Part shown: positions 48,590 through 60,903 of the stretch, in pieces
Numbering within the stretch: position 1 is the stretch's first letter
Layout: the number at the start of each line of letters is the position of its first letter
Assembly (NCBI RefSeq): GCF_018139145.2
Contig: NC_059487.1
Coordinates: 2,439,792 to 2,503,791, forward strand
DNA length: 64,000 nucleotides
Direction: 5' to 3'
DNA from: Gymnogyps californianus
Taxonomy: Eukaryota > Chordata > Aves > Accipitriformes > Cathartidae
Translations under genes and position numbers: made by a program
Notes under the pieces: model-generated
Database searches by the model: none
The model's input: only the letters and a program-made list of their open reading frames with translations
What the model was told of the DNA's origin: nothing

Positions 48590-49110
48590 CTATGTGATAT
48601 TTAACTTAGTTTGCTCTCGGGATGCATAAGAGTAATTAAGATCACCGACAAAGGTGGTCTTAAAGGAACAGGGCCACTGTTCCACTCTCTTTTAACAGCC
48701 AGTGACAATCCCTTATGTCCTGTCAGTGGCTAATTACATCCTCCTCAGGTTCCTGTAGACACAGATATTTTCTCTCGGTGACTCTTTTTTATTTCTCATC
48801 TTTCTCTGTGAACTGTCATTTAATTTTACGAGTTTCAGAAGTGATTATATGGCTGAAGTTTGGAGTCTTTGATTACACCCCATGAGATATCTTTGCAAAA
48901 GCATCTCACGGCAGTCGAAGGTGTGGAGTCCAATGCTACAGAAGTACTTTTTCTTGCGGTGCCTAATTAAACTCCTTGTCAAAGGCATAAACAAGTCCTG
49001 GGAGCGATGAGAAGTGGGGAAGCCATCGGTGCCTATCAAACCTGGTAGTCCAGGCACAGCCTCTGACAGCTCCTGCTTTGCCAACTGCCAAAAGCGAGGC
49101 AGGGTCTTGA
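48590..49110. promoter_or_regulatory. Candidate conserved non-coding element
   Basis: A dense, non-repetitive AT-rich block holds a TAATTA homeodomain core at 48731-48736, CTTTGAT (TCF/LEF-like) at 48867-48873, GAGTAATTAAGATC near 48630 and CCTAATTAAAC near 48962. The 92-codon minus-strand open frame at 48845-49123 gives no recognisable protein; an unrecognised small exon cannot be fully excluded. Enhancer function is inferred from motif density only. Confidence 0.3.
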
Positions 49111-50673
49111 GAAGAAAGATCACTTTATGCTTCCCTGGTTTCTTTTAATCTCTCCCTAACTACCTACAAGCCATCATTAGGCAGACACATATGGTCATTC
49201 TTACATTGCAGCAGAGTATCGCTGATGTACTGTGTCTGCTGTTTACTACTACGTGTGTAGTACCTTAACCAAATGTCCTTTATCCTCTCTAGTGACTGGA
49301 ACAAAAATAAAGGTTTGCTGGAGCGAGAAAAGAGCTTTACAAGCCTGCCACCATTGCTACATTGCTAGGTCTGCTGAGTAATCTTACAGCTCCTCCCTGT
49401 AGCTCACTCGCAGATGGAGGGATGCTGCAGGCTTACCTGAGCTTTCTAGCTGCTATTTGCTGGCCTTCCCCTGGAAACCAGTTGTAGAGGGCTGGTCCCC
49501 GTCTCTGCCACCCCAACACTGGGTTACTGCACTTGGTATGGGACTCCAAGATCTCTGCCAGCCAGTGCCACAGAGCTGCGTGCTGGGAAGTGCTGCTGAG
49601 TCTCGCAGCTCATTACCCCCATGAGCTGCAGCAGTGCCAGCTGCAGGGGGGGTCCCAGCAGCCCCCCTGCGTGCAGCTTTACGAAAGAGCAGCCAAAATG
49701 CTTTGGGGCCTGATGAGCTGAGCTGCTCTCCATGCCCGCACAATACTGATGCGCCTGCAATTAGCAGAGGCTCTGAACGTGGGTCCCTCTGCATTTACGA
49801 AAGGTGTGTGCCTCTGCCCAGCAGCCGGGCAGGGATGTATTAACCTTAGAAACATGATCTGACACCCCTGCCCTCCTGCAGACAGGTGAGGAGAAGTGCC
49901 ATCGGGGGACTAAGCTGGCAGCTTTCCATCTTTTCAAACTCTTTTTGCACTTTGCTCTCAGAGGCTGTCCTGCATTTTTCTTCTAGGAATTAAGTGCAGT
50001 GTTGAAAAACCCAAGAGTATGAGGCATGTTCTAACATCAAACTCAATGTGCAAAATGCTTCTGACTGTTCAAGCTGTTCAGGAGGGAAAATCTCCCTCCT
50101 GCCATGCCCCGGGGCATGAACTAACACTTGGGCCAAGCCTGTGCCAATCTTGACATCCCAAAGCTCAATGGAGAGGCTGTGTGGTTGCACTGCTGCTGGG
50201 GCAGTCTGAACTGTTGGATGCGTAAGAGGAAAAGCAGACAGGTAAAGTGGTGGAGGAAGGAGGTATGTATTTCAGGGTGTGCTTCCATGCTAGAAATCCT
50301 TGAGCTATCTCCGGGTGAGCTGGTTAATTCGGGATGTTCATTTAAGTACAGCATCACTGAAGGAGCTGCCTGGGATCAGGCAGCAGCAGAGTTGTGGCAG
50401 TGCAGCATGAACCTGGAGTTGCCTGGCCTCACCCCTCACCAAGGAACTGACCCAATTCTGTACGTTCAGAAATCGCCACCATTTTGGCTAAGCTGCCAGA
50501 GCATGTTGTTGAAGGAACTGGTCACACATCCTGGCATGTGGGTCTTCTGGATTTATACGGCACCTAGCACTGGGGCTGAGGACTCCCTCGACACCTTGGG
50601 GATCCACACCATCAAACTCATCATCTGGACACTAGTCCTGATGAGCCCGGAAAAAGGCATGGGCTCTCCCTAT
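49111..50673. other. Unique non-coding sequence, no gene seen
   Basis: The region holds overlapping open frames on both strands (49453-49794 -, 113 codons; start of 50128-50793 +, 221 codons). No domain, signal peptide or transmembrane pattern stands out. A phrase at about 50555-50580 (TATACGGCACCTAGCACTGG) is reminiscent of the 3' part of old SINEs. Confidence 0.45.
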
Positions 50674-50770
50674 TGCTCAGTTTCCTTCTGGGCGAAATGT
50701 GGGAATTGCCTCCCTGGGATGTGCTATTGGGAGGTCTGGGTTTCACAGGGTGCTCTACAGTGCCTGAAAA
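50674..50770 (+). repeat. MIR-like SINE remnant
   Basis: GCTCAGTTTCCTTCTGGGCG, then AATGTGGGAATTGCCTCCCT and TTTCACAGGGTGCTCTACAG, follow the order of a sense-strand MIR core ('cctcagtttccccatctgtaaaatggggataa... gtaaagtgctt'). It is degenerate but collinear. It forms the 3' part of the 221-codon open frame at 50128-50793, which argues that this frame is fortuitous. Confidence 0.5.
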
Positions 50771-53700
50771 ACACAAAGCTCTCTAGATTCTAAGCACTGA
50801 TTTTCGTTATTCCTGTTCAGCCCTGTAAGACTCAGTCGCTTCGTGCTGGACGTGGGCTGGGTACAGATTTGTGGGTGCTCCATATTCCTACCCTAAGCCA
50901 AGCAAAAACATGTTGCTCTGCTGCTTGTTGCAGGGAAGGACTGTCCCTGAATAATTTGTGCCTGCTGCTATGGCACTAATTTCATATTCATCTGCTAATA
51001 TGCCTAGCCACGCACATTAAGGACTCTAAATGTGATATATGTTATTAATCCTGGTATTGAATTATAAATTCGCTCTGACTGGTTAAAGTGCTGTGGTGTC
51101 TGCCTCTCCCTGGTCTGTACAGAGAGCTGCTCTGTTGCTCCTGCCATGTCCTGCAGCCTGCTGGTATAACCCTAGGGAAAAGCTTAATTGGGGGCTGCTC
51201 TGAGCATCAGTCTGGTTAAGGGCCTCAGTGTTGGGGTATTTACTTAGCTGAAGCACTCAAAACCCCTGCCCAAGAAAACTTGTATTAGAATCTGCTCTTT
51301 CTTGAGATTTCTGTGCTTACAGCTCAGGGGATGCTGCAGAGACACGACCTCAGGTGGCTTCCAGAGCCTCTGTTGCCATGGAAAGCCTGAATAATGGTGC
51401 CTAAAGACACAGAAAAGCCAGAGGTTTCCCAGATGTTCTGGATCTCTGCAGTGGTTGATGTTTGCACCGAGTTCTGGGCAAAGATTCATGGTGGTGCTGA
51501 CCTGTCTGGGATAAGGACCCACTATCCCCATTGCATGCTGTGCTTTACGTATCACCGGCTCACGGTGGCCAGAGGGCTGTGCTGAAGAAAGCGGATGAGA
51601 TATTACTCCCTTAGTGACCAGCCCCCGTGGTTTATATAGCAACACGCTCTTCAGAAATCAGTGTGCCATTTGTCCCCTATTACCAACGCCCAGGGAGGAA
51701 GGAGGCCAGTGACAACTACATTATATAGACCTGTGTGAATGTTATCAGGCTTTTATTATTATCTCCTGGCTAGGTTATTATTCTGCTCCCCTGACGATTT
51801 CTTCTATTCCATTTCTGTCAGCAGCTGTGTTTGTTAGCCTGCTGCATTAATACATGTGCTTTTGCCTCCCTGCCCTATAGGAGCTTGGTAAGAGAAGGTA
51901 GGTTGGGTGGTTTCACATCACATTAGAGAAGCATGCAGCTTCTCCACATCGCAGCGCCCCAGGGAGACAAGGGTTTGTTGGCTGACCCAAGTCTAAGGGA
52001 TGTATATGGCTATAACGGAGGTAACCTGCTGAGCCCTTTGTTGTCTCTGTACAAATGCCACAGGCTGTTTTCTGTGTTGCTGAACAAACCAAAAGCAACC
52101 TAGGGAGGTAAGATGTGGGGAACTGGGGAGGTCTGCTCTGCAGGAAGCACCAGCACAAAGTATTTAAAGGGACAGCTCACACCGTCAGTAATTAATGCTC
52201 CTGTTAGATGCCCCTCTTTTGAGGATCTCAAACTACTCAATTGTTGAGATCTAGGCACTGAATCAGTTCAAAATCCATTTACTCTGTTATCTGGCCTCTG
52301 CACAGGGAGATCAGATACTTCCAGTAAAGTTGATGTGGACACTAAAAATCCACAGTCACTTCTCACTGTGCCTCTGCTTCTCTATGTGGAAGTGAAGTTA
52401 AGGATACTCAGGATTTTTCACCCAGTGAGGGTATTTAAGGAAGTCCTCAGCGACAGCCCTTTTTTGACAGGTTTGTTTATGTCCTTAGACCAGCATGTCT
52501 TATATCCTCAGACTGGTAACAACAGCACTGCTATTGCTGTGGCATACATGACTCAGGTGCTCTTGGTGGGGGATTACTTAACTGCTTCCCAACGTTACGT
52601 TGCTGGAAGTTTGCTTCTGCTCTGAAACAAGAAGAGCTTAAGCTCTAGGCACCTAGGAAGACAGCCAAAGCCCTACAGCCTTTCTCCAGCCTTCTCTATA
52701 ACCTGGTAGCTGCATCCCTTATGTTTTACAGGCCACCAACCTGAGACTGCTGTATTGAGCAAAAACAGAGCAAAATTCCTGAAGTCTTCAGGGATTTGGG
52801 AAGCTGGCCAAGCAAAAGCCACTTATGCAGCCCTTCTCAGCACTGCCTGTGAGGAGGCAGGAGTTAATATTTGCGGGATGTGTGTATCCCACTGGCCTTC
52901 TGCCCGTCAGCACCAGGAGTGCTTGTTTGTACAGCAGAGTCGCATCTCATCCTACTGCCTGACGGACAGGCTCCCTTTCTTCCAGGGGCTGGGCTGTGCC
53001 ATGGAAATAGAGAGATTTGTATTCAAACCCAGCCATCGCTGTGCGATGTGATGCAGTGACAGCCATAAAGTTCCTAGATAGAGTTGTTACATGATTAATA
53101 ACAACAGGAACAGCTTAATAGATAAAGCCATTTCCTTTACCTGGGATCTGTTCTGGGACTTACTGCTGTAGAGCTTGAGTGAACTGAACAAGGATGTTAT
53201 TGCTAATTAGTGTGCATGACCGCAGCCCGATACTGGAGGCTGCTGCTAAATGGCCTGTCGCACCGAGCACCTCTCCCAGCCTCTTGCTGGAGTTTCGTCC
53301 TCCCGGGGAGCCAGCATCAAGCAGAGCCAGGGCAGTTGCCACCAGGGAAGGCGGCGTCAATCATAGCAATTATCCTTCCTCATTGTAAAGAGTTCAAATA
53401 TATAAGACTGTGTGAGGTACTCTGGTGTAATTTGCCCTATTGAAAAAATATAAACTGTTCTTTCATGAGCCTGATGCGTGTAAATAGCATGTCTCTTTTG
53501 AAATATCTGTAAGGCCATATTTTAATATTCATTTTTACCTCCCTTCAAAGAACGAACAACAAGCACATCAATGATAGATCTCCAGTAAATCGTGACCTGT
53601 TGTTAAGCAGTCCTCAGGTTGGTACATGCTGCTGCTGAACTGATGAAAGTTATTCTGCCTCTGTACAGGGGCGAATCAAAACAACCCAGTAACATCCTGA

Positions 53701-54555
53701 AGCTCTTCCTGAGAAGCCTGCTCAGGGAATAGGGACCCATGACACCTCTCTTATTTTGTGGCTCATGCCTCAAACCACTTTGCAAAGGTAGAAGTCTCAC
53801 TCGATTCCAAACTGAGACAGGAGAGCAGACAGCATCAGTGCTGGGAGGCGGTGGGCACCTGCCTCTGCCAAAGCAGCTGCAGGTCCGAGCATCTCTCATG
53901 GAGCAGAGTGAAAGTAGTAAATGCACTTCCCCAGCTCAAAATGCTACACCTTTGCTAGCTGAAAGACCATGTCCTATTGCTGGTGCCTTCTCACAAGCGC
54001 CAAAATTCAAATCATTGGTTCTGGGCTCTACAAAGTAAGCAGACCCTCACTGCCAGAGGAACACACAACCCAAACATGGGACAGAGCATTTTTCTATGTG
54101 ACTTTTTCTTCTGTCTCATAAAGCGTTGTCCATGACTGTGCATGTCCCTGGTTCCCCAGCTGTGGTCTGCAGATCACTGGTGGCCCAGGAGGCTCTCAGA
54201 AGTGGCCTGCAGCTGGTGCACAGGCTAATCCCATCTGCACGGTGCTCTCTGTGACAAGCCAGGTGACACGAGGACGTTGTGGCCCAGGGCAATGCTGCCA
54301 GATGGCAGCACCTTGAGGTCCAAATAATCTGGGACGTGTGAATTTTGAAGGGTTAGAGGCAGCCTCTGCTGTGCAGGGTTTATCTCAACCTAATTTAGAA
54401 AGTGATACCTCATTAGGACAAGAAGAACAAACTCGATTGCTTGTCCCAGTCACTATAGACAGAGACCAGGCAACTACCCAAGATGAAGCTCAACTAGTTC
54501 TAGGTTGGAGCATGAAACCAACATCTGAGTCAAACAAAGAGTTGGTAGAAGATAT
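50771..54555. other. Unique non-coding sequence with conserved-looking AT-rich blocks
   Basis: No exon or RNA gene is recognised; the longest open frame is 133 codons (51244-51645, -). Blocks at about 50990-51090, 51710-51870 and 53060-53600 are AT-rich and motif-dense. Examples are TGCTAATTAGTGTGCATGAC at 53201-53220 and GCAATTATCC near 53365. They may be conserved regulatory elements; this is inference. Confidence 0.4.
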
Positions 54556-54660
54556 TGTTATTGCCCCATTTTACAGAGGAATCTGGACTAAGAGAGATTG
54601 AAGGTCTTGGCCAAGGACACGAGCACCTAGCATCACCGCCGTGCCGGCTTGTGGCTGAAC
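54556..54660 (-). repeat. MIR-like SINE remnant
   Basis: ATTGCCCCATTTTACAGAGG, then GACTAAGAGAGATTGAAGGT and CTTGGCCAAGGACACGAGCA, match the reverse complement of a MIR core ('ccccattttacagatgaggaaactgaggcac... ttgcccaaggtcacacagc') in order. This is the clearest MIR-type piece in the window. The plus-strand open frame ending at 54601 runs into it and is probably fortuitous. Confidence 0.65.
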
Positions 54661-55479
54661 CACCCTCCCCCTTCACAGATCTGCCTGGGCCACAGAGCAA
54701 ACGTCACCGTACCCTGTCCCCTTCGGCAGCCGACCCTCCCGTCTGCCCCCTCGCCCCGCTGTGTGGAAGGAACAGTTGTCTCCCCTGCAGCTCTGCTCTG
54801 GCAGACAGCATTTCTGAAGCTCTCCCCTCATTTCCAGGCAACGCTGAGATGCATTAACTTCCTCTCCCCTTCTGCTGTAACCGCTTATTTGGCTCTTGTT
54901 ATTGGATTATTTATAGTAATTCTGCAAAGTGTTTTGGAATCAGTAGAAGGGCACAGTGCTAAATACAATAGCATCACCTCGTGAGATCTGACATTTAAAA
55001 ACAGGGGATCTAATTACTGAAACCAAGGGAGACAGCAAATGTCAGGAAAAGCAAGTGGCTGTTGGCTTGATACTGTGACTCCTAAACTGCTGCCTGTGGT
55101 CTGCAGCAGGCAGAGGAGTCGTTTGCAGCCTGTGGTTTTTCCCGTGGAGCACACAGCCCGGGAGGACAACTCTAGCACCTCTTCAGAGGATGCCATATGT
55201 GCTTCTCTTTCCAATGCTGTCTGAAAACAACAACAATGTGATGCAGTGCATGTTCTCGACTGACGGATAAACCTGCTACCGCTGTCATTCCCACACCCAG
55301 ACCTTTCTACTCAAGTTGGGAGGGTCAAATACATTTCTAGACCTGACCCCAAGGTTTCCAGCCAGACCCAGTCTAAAGCAAAGAGCAGCTTTGCAGGCTG
55401 CTTTCTTCTCACAGAGGAATTCCAGTGCAGAGCATGTCCAAGCTGTCTGAAATAGTGCAGCTGCCTAAAAGCCCAAGTT
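54661..55479. other. Unique non-coding sequence, no gene seen
   Basis: Moderately GC-rich start, then mixed sequence; open frames up to 111 codons with no recognisable protein. Confidence 0.5.
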
Positions 55480-55795
55480 AATATTCATGCATCGTGCAGA
55501 ATTTCAAATACATCCACCTCTCATCAGCAACGTCAAACTGTCTTGACAGTTAATGAGCTATGCACAGACTCTAAACCAGCAAGTTGTAACTGAATAAATA
55601 TGATAAACAACCTGTTTCCAGATGGCTTTTTATGTAAAACTATTTATGCAGTGTTGATAGATGGCAAATTTTATGCCAATAAATCCTCGTATTTTAAAAC
55701 ATTTGCCTTCTTAATTGCCCAGTTTACATGTAAAATATGTTTATGTGCATTGCTAAGTCGAAAAGTGACATGGGAACATCTCTGGACTGAGTAAG
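55480..55795. promoter_or_regulatory. Candidate conserved non-coding element, AT-rich
   Basis: Examples include TTAATATTCATGCATCGTGC (octamer-like ATGCAT), TTGACAGTTAATGAGC and TATTTATGCAGTGTTGATAG. Long AT-rich stretches carry no repeat signature. A 64-codon open frame (55600-55794, +) crosses it; its predicted peptide is Phe/Lys/Cys-rich and unrecognised. Regulatory function is inferred from texture only. Confidence 0.3.
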
Positions 55796-56089
55796 CACTA
55801 TTCCTGCAGTGGCCCATCTGTCTGGGCTCACGAGAAGAACAGTGTCACAGGAATGTCACCTGTGAAATCTTGTACATGATAGGAGTCAGACTCTGATCAA
55901 GGCTGGCATGAGAATATCTATTGCTGTTAAGCTCCTGTCACTTGCTAGATGGTGTTTGAGGGGAACTTGAAGCCCTGACCCCACAGGCTGGTGGGACCTT
56001 GAACGCTGCCAGGGAGATGCAGCTGGGGATGAAGCTGGTGCTGGGAGCAAGGCTGTGGTTTGACAGTGGGTAGTGGTGCTGCTGCAGTC
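55796..56089. other. Unique non-coding sequence
   Basis: No gene or repeat recognised. Confidence 0.5.
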
Positions 56090-56150
56090 ACCAGTCACGA
56101 AGCCTCTGCTTCACATCTGTAAAATGGGACAGCTGGTACTCTTTCTCCTG
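56090..56150 (+). repeat. MIR-like SINE core remnant
   Basis: The phrase CCTCTGCTTCACATCTGTAA and the following AATGGGACAGCTGGTAC match 'cctcagtttcctcatctgtaaaatgggga...gtac' of the sense-strand MIR core. The piece is short. Confidence 0.5.
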
Positions 56151-56869
56151 GGGATGGCTTTGGGGTAAGCCCGCTGGTGGCTCTGAGATACCCTGACCCT
56201 GCAGGCATTGACATCTGGGGGAGAAGCCAGTTGTATCCCAGCACTAGAGAGTCTCTTGCAGTCTCCCAGGATCTCTTTCCCACTGAGGGGTTCCAGTATA
56301 TCAGAGAGGGGACACTATGCTAAAGCAATGACAGCCCAAACCATACAGATGAGAAGACAAGTGAGTCTGTGTCTTTGGTAGCTCACCCAGGCTCCCTGGT
56401 GTCTTCTGCAGCTGGGTCCTCCTGAACCACCAGTTTTGCTCCTGGCTGTCTCTGCCACCTGCATACAGCAAGGGCAGAATCAGGACCACACACAGGCTGG
56501 CTTGTCCCTCTGACCAGTTGTGCAGTCAGTCCTCACCGCTGCGTTTTGGCCAGAGGTTGTCATCTGAGCACTTTGCACTGTCCCCTAGAGGAGAACCCAT
56601 CCTGCCTCTCTGTGCTTTACCAAGTTTTCTCCAGGGCCAGCCAGACCCCCTGTCCCTGTCCCCACCACCCACCGGAAACACAAATTGCACAGAGACATGA
56701 AAACACGGCAGGAAACACTGAGCATCCTCCAGCTCTGGTGCTGAGCCTTGATCCCTAACCACCACAGCACCTGGTGACTACAAGGGGATCTTCTGTGGGG
56801 TGCTGGCTTCATCCCAAGGAGCTCAGTAGTGGCAAATGCAGGAGAGACAGCGTCCTATTAGACACATAG
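56151..56869. other. Unique non-coding sequence, no gene seen
   Basis: GC-moderate sequence with short overlapping open frames (79 codons or fewer). No recognisable product or repeat. Confidence 0.5.
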
Positions 56870-57190
56870 CCTTCTAATGCAATTACTTCGTGGTTTATCT
56901 GCATTGTTATTACCGGCTATTTGCTCTAATAGATTCAATCATGTAAAACATTAACATAAATTGACACCAAGTAGATTTATCCCTTTGAAATTGTTTGCTC
57001 ATTTAGGATTCCTGATAGTTGTTGGGCTCAACTCTACAGTATATGGGGTGTTTTATTTAGCCTTTAACTCATTTATTGGGTATTTATAGAAGAGAGCTTC
57101 TCTGAGCAGTAAAACCAGAGGGCTTTGTGCACAACAACTATGTCCTTCTGACAGGTTTATTTTGTTTTATTTCTCTAAGGGATAGCTTTG
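56870..57190. promoter_or_regulatory. Candidate conserved non-coding element, AT-rich
   Basis: The block contains GTGGTTTATCTGCATTGTTA (SOX-like CATTGTT), TAATAGATTCAATCATG and AAACATTAACATAAATTGAC, with no repeat or coding structure. Regulatory function is inferred. Confidence 0.3.
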
Positions 57191-59054
57191 CCTCACTCTG
57201 TTTTCACCTTAGCTTCGCCACTAAAGTTATTAAAACAAAGTCTGCCCTGTTATGTCTTTGGTGACGTTCAGGCACTGTGGTCCTGGCTGATCCTTGCAAG
57301 GCCAGGACTGCGAAGGAGGTGAGGGCAGACTTCAGGGCTCATCACTCTCTCCCACGTCTCAGCACCAGGCATGTATCCAACTTACTGAGCAGCGTGGGTA
57401 AATCTGGCACCGCACGGGTGAACATGCAGGGACAGAGGTGCTGAATCCCCTGTCTGGGAGCAGGGTGCAAACCTCTGCAGAGCCCCGTGTTGCTGTTCCC
57501 TCTTCTCCAGTATTAAACAGGAGCCTCCACCACCCCCGTCTGCATCACTAAAACAGAGAGGGATCTGACAGCATCACACCCCTGGCTTGCTACGGCAGAC
57601 AGCCCTCAGCCAACGGGTCACAGCAGGAGGCATGAAGTAGTGAGCAGAGATTTTGTGCCATCCTCTCAGATTTCTGGGAGAGCTCCAAGAGGTTTTTTAG
57701 CTTAGAGATTAAAGTATGCACCCAGCCAGCCTCCCATTAATCTGGGTGCCCTTATCCTGTCAAGAGAGCTGGAGTTTGAAAACTCGTGTGCAAGGTGTGT
57801 GATACTGAACTAACTTTTAAAATGGTTGCCTAATGCCTGTTCTTTAAAAAGAGCATTTTCACCAGTAGAGGTGATGGGTGTTCTCACATGTCTGGATGCA
57901 GTGAGGGTCGCTTTCTGTGCCCTGTGAGTGTCACTAGAGCTGTCATGAATTATTCGCAGAGATGCAGGTTCAGGTCAAACAAACCGTCGTAAAGGAAGAT
58001 TAGTTTTGATGAGTCTCAAAAATAATTTTGGAGAAAATTGTAGGCATTGTCAAAATTTTACATTTTGATTTTTAGGCATTTTTTGTCTCTGCGTTGAGAA
58101 AGGCTTCAGTTTCAAAACTTGGACTAACCAACAGGCAAAGAAAGAAGAAGAAAAGTCAGATAGCATATTCATCTGGAGTTTGTGAACATGGGACATATGA
58201 CAGCCCATAACTGTACTTTGCTGTGCAAAAATGCATGGCTTTCAAAAAAAAACATGCTTGGCAAAAAAGGAAGGAAAAAAAGAAGAAAGACAGAGATCTT
58301 GACTTTTCATCCTAACTTGACATGGGGATACTTCTTTTTCTTTTTTGAAATATGAAGAATTTTTACTAGATGAGAAAACCATTTCCCATTTATGCTCCAG
58401 TTATCACTGTGATGGACATTTTTAGATAGGATTTTGATGGGAGAAGGGGGTGGAGAGAAGTCCAGGACCTTCTGTGTTAACTTGTATGTTCTGTGCAGCT
58501 ATCGACTGACAGACTGCATTAAAAAACTCAAAGCATCAGGATTATTAGGACAGCCACATTTGGCTGGGCCAACGCAGTACACGAAGTTCATGAGGAAGCC
58601 CACAGAACAGGGGAACGAGATGCTCACACAGCACCCGTGTCCATCAGGGGCTCCCGTGGAGACTGGATTAAACTGGGATAGATACAGCAAAGGAAATGCA
58701 GCCTCACTTCATCTCATTTCCCCCAGAAAGAGAACTACTCCTTTAGCACCAAAGCACCTCATCTCCCACTTCCATCACCATTTTCAAATGGTCCCACAAA
58801 GCCTGGTGAGAAGAGATGGGGCATGGAAAGATGACTGCCCAGCCACCACCGCAGGCATGAGCCCATAAAGCAACAGCTCAGCTACAGGTTCTCCCGTCTC
58901 CTTTTTTCATTCCACATTTCAGTGACATTTGAGAGTCCTCTCAGATTTTAAAACACATAGATTCTGACATTTTATTACTTGCCTGTCTCTGTTTTATGGT
59001 TATTAGGATGGGTGAAAAATTAAGGTTCCTGGAGGCTACCGTGAAAACCTCTAT
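57191..59054. other. Unique non-coding sequence, no gene seen
   Basis: The region contains a polypurine stretch near 58240-58295 (A-runs with GGAAGG and GAAGAAAG). A 144-codon open frame (58434-58868, +) shows no recognisable domain. Confidence 0.5.
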
Positions 59055-59083
59055 TTATTCAAAGGGCACGTAAAAAATGGCTG
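59055..59083 (+). repeat. First copy of a dispersed 27-29 bp element
   Basis: TTATTCAAAGGGCACGTAAA continuing AAATGGCTG recurs at 63046-63072 with only a 2-base gap and one C/T difference. See the related entry and finding. Confidence 0.7.
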
Positions 59084-60883
59084 CATCCCCTGCAGGCGAC
59101 ATAATGAGATTTAGGATCATTTCAGGCTCTTAACCGCTTTGCATAATGAGCACAGTACTTCCAGTGTCAGAAGCTCAACCCCAAGTCCTTTCGCCCACCC
59201 AGCAATTCTCATTTCATCCCCCCCGTGCCTCCAGAGTCCGGGACACCCACCTGGCAGGGGCTGTGGGCACAAGGTGATGTCCGAATTCCTTCACATTTGT
59301 CACAAGTGTCCACGGTGTTGCGATTTCAAGGCAGGGTGGGTGGCTAATGTATGTCACCCAAGACAGCACAATCCATATGTGAATGGTCCAGTAGCTGAGG
59401 TCTGCGTGAAACTCAGGAGACCTGCTTTCAGCTTAGACTTGCTGAAGACAATGCAGATAACAAAGCCTATAAGAGATCACATTTTCATTCTAGCTTATTC
59501 CATGGTCCAGACGCAGATCGACATAAATTACTCTCATCAAATTATTTTATTATAGGGATCATATTTTGGATTCCCACAGTTCCACACCAGCTCTGGAGTG
59601 GTTCACTCCAAGCTAGGAAGGGGAACGTCCTTCAGTCTTGCCCTGGTTTGAGCTGCTGAGAAAACCAGCTCCCGGGGTGGTGGAAATCCAGAATGAAAAG
59701 TATTTCTGTGCTGTGAACTGCAGAGCCAACATCAAGCTACTAAATCGGCTTCCCAAGAACTCAGAAAAAACACAGGGCTACAAGTGATGATACCTTCAGT
59801 CAGCCTTTGCCTACATGAGGAGAAAATCATTGCTTGTCCAGGAAGGTCTTGGAGAAGCCAAGGATTTAGGCAGGTCAATCCCAGGAACAGTAAAAGTCTC
59901 CAAGCCTGGCTCTCATTCTCCCTGGTAAAGGTGAGGTCTCACATTCCCCGTTTAGGAACCGACTCTGGAAGCAAAGGGATAGATGAATATTGGGTTTCAC
60001 AATCCCGTGGGAGACTGGACTGGGGGAGCTTGTGCCTTTATTATTTTAGGTCTATTCTCCTTCCTGGATGTGAGGAATTACTGGGTCATGTGCTAATGAA
60101 GTCTTTTAAGAAAAATCTCTCAGTGCCTAAATAAGTTCCGTGACAAAGCAGTGTACTAGCCCAGGTACTGGTTTTTACCAAGGTGCTCTCCTGTGCGCAT
60201 GGAGATGAGCCAGGGAAACGCATGGCAGCACATGCCCATGGGCCAGCTCTGACTGCGGCTGCCTTGAGCCGTGCCACCGTGCTGCTCCTCCTCCGTATGC
60301 TGCTCCTTGCAACCAGCCCTGACGCTCTGGCTTGTTCCTGCAGCAGCGTGCAAGTTGCTGACTCAGCACACACGATGTGTGAACTCCCTGATGGATGGTT
60401 ACCCCCAAAATAATTGACCCACAGTGGATGTGGACTGCAGCAGGGCTCTCATTTAGGAAGAGCCAGGGGCTGCAGAGCTAGTGGGAAAGGAGCAGATTCG
60501 CTTGGATATCTGGAAATGGCAATGTTTCAGGCCAGCTCTGTGGCTTATGGGAGTCCGTATGGTTGCTTTTTGGGGTGGGGTCTCTGCAAGATAATGCTTC
60601 TTACAGGGCACTCTGGAATTGCCATAGCAGGAGAAATGGGGAAATAAAGAAGAATTTTTGGTTGAAAATTGTCCCAGCAAAGAAAAGGCTTTTATGTGGC
60701 AAGATATACCCTACATGGGCCCAAAAGGAACCTGTGCAAGACCAAAAGCTTGAGGTGGCTGAGGGGTTTTTGTCTGTGCCCTGCCTTCAGGGGCCATCAC
60801 TGCATGAGCTGAGCCACCCCACCAACGTGATGCTTTTCTGGCTGCCCTGGGTGCGACTCAGCATCCTTGGCTGCAGGTGGCAT
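59084..60883. other. Unique non-coding sequence, no gene seen
   Basis: Open frames up to 138 codons (59139-59555, +) and 179 codons (60563-61102, +) have no recognisable domain. A phrase near 59410-59430 (CTCAGGAGACCTGCTTTCAG) faintly resembles a SINE head but is too short to call. Confidence 0.45.
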
Positions 60884-60903
60884 TCCTCCTCCTCCTCCTC
60901 CTC
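60884..60903. repeat. (CTC)n trinucleotide tract
   Basis: About six CCT/CTC units. Read on the minus strand in one open frame it gives a glutamate run (EEEEEE), a typical low-complexity effect. Confidence 0.85.

Noticed and set aside
50128..50793. Longest open frame, 221 codons, plus strand
   Set aside because: No recognisable domain, Trp/Cys-rich improbable composition, its 3' part is a MIR-like remnant, and one such frame is expected occasionally in 64 kb of moderately GC-rich DNA. A codon-conservation test would decide.
53018..53060. Phrase GTATTCAAACCCAGC considered as another MIR head
   Set aside because: Match limited to about 15 bases; too short to separate from chance.
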